Source: Bryobacterales bacterium
GTDB lineage: Bacteria; Acidobacteriota; Terriglobia; Bryobacterales; Bryobacteraceae
Assembly: GCA_947446025.1 (NCBI GenBank)
Contig: CANFEY010000036.1
Location: 1-47,724, forward strand
Direction of reading: 5' to 3'
DNA: 47,724 nt
A program made the position numbers and the translations under genes. Position 1 is the first letter of the stretch, and every line of letters begins with the position of its first letter. The notes beneath the pieces were generated by a model, which made no database searches, was not told the DNA's origin, and saw nothing but the letters and a program-made list of their open reading frames with translations. Of the stretch, positions 44,500 through 47,724 are shown one piece after another.

Positions 44500-46044
44500 A
44501 TGTCAGATCGACTGGAAGAATTACGCCGGCGGCATGCCGCGGCGGAAGCTGGGGGCGGGGCGGAGCGTCTCGCAAAGATGCATGCGGACGAGCGGCTGTC
44601 GGCTCGGGAGCGCGTGGAGTTACTGCTAGACGAAGGCTCGTTTGTCGAAACGGACAAGCTGGTGCGGCACCGGTCGCGCGACTTTGGCATGGACCAGCAG
44701 GTAATCGAAGGGGACGGGTTCATCACGGGGCACGGATTGATACACGGTCGGCCGGCGTTTGTGTTCGCACAGGACTTCACGGTGCTGGGTGGGTCGCTAT
44801 CGGAGACGAATGCGAAGAAGATCGTGAAGATCATGGACCTGGCGATGAAGACGGGGGCTCCCATCATTGGATTGAATGATTCGGGGGGCGCACGGATTCA
44901 GGAGGGCGTGCTGTCACTGGGCGGCTACGCGGACATTTTCTTGCGCAACACGCTGGGGAGCGGAGTGGTGCCGCAGATCTCCGCGATCATGGGTCCGTGC
45001 GCGGGCGGGGCAGTGTATTCGCCGGCGCTGACGGACTTTACGTTCATGGTGGACAAGTCGAGCTACATGTTTGTGACGGGTCCGGATGTGATCAAGACGG
45101 TCACGCATGAGGACGTCACGAAGGAAGAGCTGGGCGGGGCGGCGGCGCACAACACGAAGAGCGGCGTGGCGCACTTCCTGGCTCACGGCGATGTGGAGTG
45201 CTTGCAGATGATCCGCGAACTGCTGACGTATTTGCCGCAGAACAATCGGGACGATGCGCCTCGGGGGGATGCGGGGGATTCGGTGGACAGGGAGGATGCG
45301 GCGCTGGATGGCGTGGTGCCGCCGATGTCGAATGTGCCGTACGACATGTTGGACGTGATCCGGAGGGTGGTGGATCACGGGAAGTTTTTCGAAGTGCAGG
45401 CGCTGTGGGCGCGCAACATGGTGGTGGGGTTTGCTCGGATGGATGGGCGCACGGTGGGCGTGGTGGCGAATCAGCCGGCTTTCTTGGCGGGGTGCTTGGA
45501 TATTGACTCGTCTGTGAAGGCGGCTCGGTTTGTTCGGTTCTGCGATGCGTTCAACATTCCGATCCTGACGTTCGAGGACGTGCCGGGTTTCTTGCCGGGG
45601 ACGGCGCAGGAGTGGGGCGGGATCATCCGACATGGGGCGAAGTTGCTGTACGCGTTCGCCGAGGCGACGGTGCCGAAGATCACGGTGATCACTCGCAAGG
45701 CGTACGGCGGGGCCTACTGCGTGATGGGCTCGAAGCATTTGCGGTGTGATGTGAATTTGGCGTGGCCGAGTGCCGAAATCGCGGTGATGGGCGCGGAGGG
45801 CGCGGTGAACATTGTTTACCGTCGAGAGATTGCGGGCGCGGCCGATCCCGAAGCGATGCGGCGGGAGAAAAGTGATGAGTTCAAGGATCGCTTCGCGAAT
45901 CCGTTTGTCGCGGCGGAGCATGGGTTCGTCGATGATGTGATTGAGCCTCGCCAGACTCGGCGCTATGTGATCCGGGCGCTGCGGATGCTGGAGGGGAAGG
46001 CGGACACGATGCCTCGCAAGAAGCACGGGAATATTCCCTTATAG
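44500..46044 (+). CDS. acyl-CoA carboxylase beta subunit (propionyl-/methylmalonyl-CoA carboxyltransferase type)
   Basis: A 514-residue carboxyltransferase. It begins [20 protein letters not shown], then [60 protein letters not shown] and [18 protein letters not shown], with the second half [20 protein letters not shown] and [18 protein letters not shown]. The G-rich motifs are those of PccB/MmdA enzymes that move carboxyl from biotin to propionyl-CoA. The biotin and carboxylase subunits are not in the window, so the exact substrate stays open. TACCCT (44487-44492) lies seven bases before the ATG and no clear Shine-Dalgarno sequence is seen. Confidence 0.93.
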   Translation: MSDRLEELRRRHAAAEAGGGAERLAKMHADERLSARERVELLLDEGSFVETDKLVRHRSRDFGMDQQVIEGDGFITGHGLIHGRPAFVFAQDFTVLGGSLSETNAKKIVKIMDLAMKTGAPIIGLNDSGGARIQEGVLSLGGYADIFLRNTLGSGVVPQISAIMGPCAGGAVYSPALTDFTFMVDKSSYMFVTGPDVIKTVTHEDVTKEELGGAAAHNTKSGVAHFLAHGDVECLQMIRELLTYLPQNNRDDAPRGDAGDSVDREDAALDGVVPPMSNVPYDMLDVIRRVVDHGKFFEVQALWARNMVVGFARMDGRTVGVVANQPAFLAGCLDIDSSVKAARFVRFCDAFNIPILTFEDVPGFLPGTAQEWGGIIRHGAKLLYAFAEATVPKITVITRKAYGGAYCVMGSKHLRCDVNLAWPSAEIAVMGAEGAVNIVYRREIAGAADPEAMRREKSDEFKDRFANPFVAAEHGFVDDVIEPRQTRRYVIRALRMLEGKADTMPRKKHGNIPL

Positions 46045-46049
46045 GGCCT

Positions 46050-46316
46050 TTATAGGTTGTGGGCGGCGGTGCGTGCTCGGGCTTTGGCAGCTTCTTCTTC
46101 GCGGTTCTTGGGTGGCGCGGTGGTGTCGAGCGAGCGCAGGAGTCGGGCGGAGACAGCAGCGATTTCATTAACGGCGGAGTGGAAGAGAGCTTCGTTGGAT
46201 TTCGACGGCCGGTTGAAGCCGGAGATTTTGCGGACGAATTGGAGCGAGGCTGCCTCGATTTCGTCGTGTGTGACGGGCGGGTCGAAGTTGAAGAGCGTTC
46301 GGATGTTGCGGCACAT
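46050..46316 (-). CDS. DUF2277 family protein
   Basis: An 88-residue protein starting MCRNIRTLFNFDPPVTHDEI and continuing AASLQFVRKISGFNRPSKSN with the C-terminal APPKNREEEAAKARARTAA. This closely follows the conserved DUF2277 pattern, widespread in bacteria and of unknown function. It converges with the carboxylase gene with a five-base gap and diverges from the toxin gene. Confidence 0.9.
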   Translation of the reverse strand: MCRNIRTLFNFDPPVTHDEIEAASLQFVRKISGFNRPSKSNEALFHSAVNEIAAVSARLLRSLDTTAPPKNREEEAAKARARTAAHNL

Positions 46317-46369
46317 TTGGAGGTTAGGATAGCGCAGGGGGTGGTGGAAGCGTCTATCCGCCTCTGGCG

Positions 46370-46381
46370 TATAATGAAATT
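46370..46381 (+). promoter_or_regulatory. -10 element for the toxin-antitoxin operon, leaderless geometry
   Basis: TATAAT at 46370-46375 is followed by six bases and then the GTG at 46382, which places the expected start of transcription on the first base of the start codon. No convincing -35 element was found. No Shine-Dalgarno sequence is present. Confidence 0.55.
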
Positions 46382-46702
46382 GTGGAGCTGATCGAAACTT
46401 CGACGTTCACAAGACAAATCGGCGATTTGTTGAGCGACGATGAGTACCGTGAGTTTCAAGTGTCGCTGGCCCGGAGTCCAGAGGCCGGGGATCTTCTCAA
46501 GGGCGGCGGTGGGATACGCAAGATTCGTGTCGCCGTCGGGTCGCGTGGCAAGAGCGGCGGGGCTCGGGTTATTTACTATTGGGCGGTCCGCAAGGATAAA
46601 GTCCTGCTGCTCTACGCGTACCCGAAGAATGTGGCGGCGAATCTGACGCCCAAGCAGGTGTCGCAACTGGCGAGGGTCGTCAAGGAGGAGTTTGGCGGAT
46701 GA
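46382..46702 (+). CDS. HigB/RelE-like toxin of a type II toxin-antitoxin pair
   Basis: A 106-residue protein: ELIETSTFTRQIGDLLSDDE, then YREFQVSLARSPEAGDLLKG, GGGIRKIRVAVGSRGKSGGA and RVIYYWAVRKDKVLLLYAY, with KNVAANLTPKQVSQLARVVK. This is the RelE-superfamily pattern (PF06296-like) of ribosome-dependent mRNA interferases. GTG 46382 is the start. It overlaps the antitoxin gene by four bases (ATGA), and the toxin-first order is the HigBA order. Confidence 0.87.
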   Translation: MELIETSTFTRQIGDLLSDDEYREFQVSLARSPEAGDLLKGGGGIRKIRVAVGSRGKSGGARVIYYWAVRKDKVLLLYAYPKNVAANLTPKQVSQLARVVKEEFGG

Positions 46703-46992
46703 AGAAAGCGATGTTTGAAGAGCTCTTGGGAAGTGTCCGTGAGGGCGGCGCGATTTTGCGCGGCGAGAAGCGTCCTGCGAAACGGGTAGTGGTCGGCGCT
46801 TCTGGCGTGCGTGCGATTCGCGAGCGCACGAGTCTTTCGCAGTCAGAATTCGCGGAGCTGATTGGGGTGAGCGTGAAGACGCTACAGAATTGGGAGCAGG
46901 ACCGGCGTCGTCCGACGGGTCCGGCGGCTGCGCTGCTAAGCGTGATCGCACATGAACCAAAACTGGCGGTCCGGGCGATTCATCAGGTGTAG
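46699..46992 (+). CDS. HigA/NadS-like helix-turn-helix antitoxin
   Basis: A 97-residue protein with an N-terminal acidic region (KKAMFEELLGSVREGGAILR) and an XRE-type HTH (IRERTSLSQSEFAELIGVSV, KTLQNWEQDRRRPTG). It should neutralise the toxin and repress the operon by binding the promoter region, as in known HigBA systems. ATG 46699 overlaps the toxin stop. Its 3' end overlaps the convergent gene by 10 bases. Confidence 0.88.
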   Translation: MKKAMFEELLGSVREGGAILRGEKRPAKRVVVGASGVRAIRERTSLSQSEFAELIGVSVKTLQNWEQDRRRPTGPAAALLSVIAHEPKLAVRAIHQV

Positions 46993-47522
46993 GCTCGAGG
47001 GTGATCACGTCGGTGTCTGACAAACTGATGGATCCTGGGTGCTAGCAGTTTGAGTTTCGTCATGTCTGCTTCTTCGAAGCGCTTCCCGATTGGATCCTTA
47101 TATTCTTCGGGAAACTGTGCTGCCTCCCAAACGGCTCTGATCGCTTCCTCCGGTATTTCTGTTGAAAAGTGAGTCTTGACATCTCCGCGTAACTCAATCT
47201 TGGTTGCGGCGTGTGCCGCATTCTCCAGGGAAAGACTCAATTCGGTGACGCCATAGAAAAACTGCGCCGGTTGCGTGCAGTAGCGGGTAAAGAGTTCTCG
47301 ATACTTCAGCAGGTGGACCTCTAGCAGAAGCAGATGCTTTTCGTCCTTTACTGACGCTGAAAGCGCCCTTGCGTGTGCGAGCATCCGGGAGGCTTGAATC
47401 CAGCGCACGCGCTCGTTGTTGCCATTTCGGAGCTGCTCGTCAGCCTTTTCGTATGCGGCGAGAGATGCTTCTAGATAAAACTTCGACTTGCTTTCCAGTG
47501 TGGCTTTCGAATCATCTCGCAT
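46983..47522 (-). pseudogene. unknown gene, probably 5'-truncated by an IS element
   Basis: From ATG 47522, 179 residues read RDDSKATLESKSKFYLEASL, then AAYEKADEQLRNGNNERVRW and QASRMLAHARALSASVKDEK to HQFVRHRRDHPRAYT. The frame is open further upstream: APTVAAPAGSLLALGALLLK joins directly to the ATG and looks like the end of a membrane helix, then a TGA (47586-47588) lies in the IS-like end sequence. The intact gene was probably a single-pass membrane protein whose first codons were lost. It has a helical cytoplasmic body; family not recognised. If ATG 47522 is used, the truncated product would lack its anchor. Confidence 0.5.
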
Positions 47523-47616
47523 CTTGAGCAGGAGAGCACCCAGAGCTAGTAGTGAACCTGCGGGGGCAGCTACCGTCGGTGCGTGTCAACGACTTTGAGA
47601 CACTCCGGGATGGAGT
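47523..47616. other. junction between truncated gene and IS3-type transposase end
   Basis: Contains the residual anchor codons (about 47523-47582) and then the probable IS end with CGGTGCGTGTCAACGAC (47577-47593) and TTTGAGACACTCC (47594-47606). The presumed inverted-repeat tip is near 47570-47590, but the other end of the element lies outside the window, so the exact boundary is not certain. Confidence 0.4.
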
Positions 47617-47724
47617 TTAGAGAGTATTTTCGTCTGAGCTTTGTGGTTTGTTGATCCAGACCTCCTTTGGAAGGGGCAGCGGAGTAGGGGGCCTGCGGAC
47701 GAACCTGTCCGGGCGAGCCAAGTA
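47617..47724 (-). mobile_element. 3' end of an IS3-type transposase gene (cut by the window edge)
   Basis: The minus strand is open from the window edge and ends at TAA (47619-47617). The 35 residues read YLARPDRFVRRPPTPLPLPK and then EVWINKPQSSDENTL. 'PERFVR..P.PP.LP...WIN.P' is the usual C-terminal end of IS3-family OrfB transposases. The catalytic part lies beyond the window. Confidence 0.65.

Noticed and set aside
44914-46026. 370-residue minus-strand ORF over the carboxylase gene
   Set aside because: Arginine/histidine-rich shadow frame; the plus strand carries an intact carboxyltransferase.
45881-47023. 380-residue minus-strand ORF across DUF2277 and the toxin-antitoxin pair
   Set aside because: It runs across three better-supported genes in both directions and is serine/proline/arginine-rich.

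Overview
The window reads as a chromosomal segment of a GC-rich (roughly 60-65 % by eye) Gram-negative bacterium, most likely an acidobacterium of the Bryobacterales / Candidatus Solibacter type. The grounds are family-level recognition only: an acidobacterial orphan-permease (ADOP) gene with its PadR partner, a DUF6152 gene, 'PDGKPDLSGVW' and CHRD secreted proteins, an N-terminal cytochrome c/PQQ dehydrogenase, an HpnI-type glucosyltransferase and a Uma2 relic. No rRNA, tRNA, CRISPR array or prophage was seen.

Layout. 1-132 is the 3' end of an IS4-type transposase. 214-5172 (+) is a four-gene, start/stop-overlapping operon for an uncharacterised surface glycan or glycolipid: a GT-A/GT-C fusion, a DegT aminotransferase, an SDR epimerase and a SAM methyltransferase. 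5175-10167 (-) is a tight operon xseB-ispA-tlyA-nadK-gltP-like-phosphotriesterase-like. It is fired from a compact bidirectional promoter shared with an HpnI/GT21-like glycosyltransferase (10189-11325, +). 11328-14706 (-) holds a zinc-ribbon microprotein, yvcK, glmU and a rhomboid protease behind a good sigma70 promoter. 14788-16274 (-) holds a MauE/thioredoxin fusion and a TerB protein. 16385-21194 (+) holds thrB, a REP-like palindrome, a DUF255 thioredoxin protein, tpx and a membrane protein with a degenerate JAMM domain. 21198-23125 (-) holds a dienelactone hydrolase, a CusF-like protein and a secreted unknown. 23202-28821 (+) is a run of exported proteins preceded by a 26-bp tandem repeat. 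28853-31452 (+) is cysS overlapped with a trans-sulfuration enzyme. 31437-34960 (-) holds yqeY, two small membrane proteins and two SPFH proteins, with copies of a dispersed palindrome. 35132-35596 is a dead Uma2 gene. 35757-40688 (+) holds a LolD-like ATPase, clpC, a terminator, a zinc-ribbon membrane protein and a site-2 protease. 40718-43665 (-) is ADOP plus PadR with an operator. 43701-44401 (-) is a frameshifted DUF6602 gene. 44500-46044 is an acyl-CoA carboxylase beta subunit. 46050-46992 holds DUF2277 and a HigB/HigA-like toxin-antitoxin pair. 46983-47724 is a gene whose 5' end is cut by an IS3-type element.

Themes. Genes in runs are joined by ATGA/GTGA or TAGTG overlaps, so translational coupling is common. 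Many first genes of transcription units carry a TANNNT -10-like hexamer only 5-9 bases before the start codon, which suggests leaderless or near-leaderless transcription. Decay and mobility (IS ends, Uma2 relic, DUF6602 frameshift, palindromic repeats) lie at the window edges and at 35-36 kb and 43.7-44.4 kb. No single wholly new system can be proven from sequence alone. The best candidates for a second look are the glycan operon, the degenerate-JAMM membrane protein, the zinc-ribbon/site-2 protease pair, the zinc-ribbon microprotein ahead of yvcK-glmU and the compact promoters.
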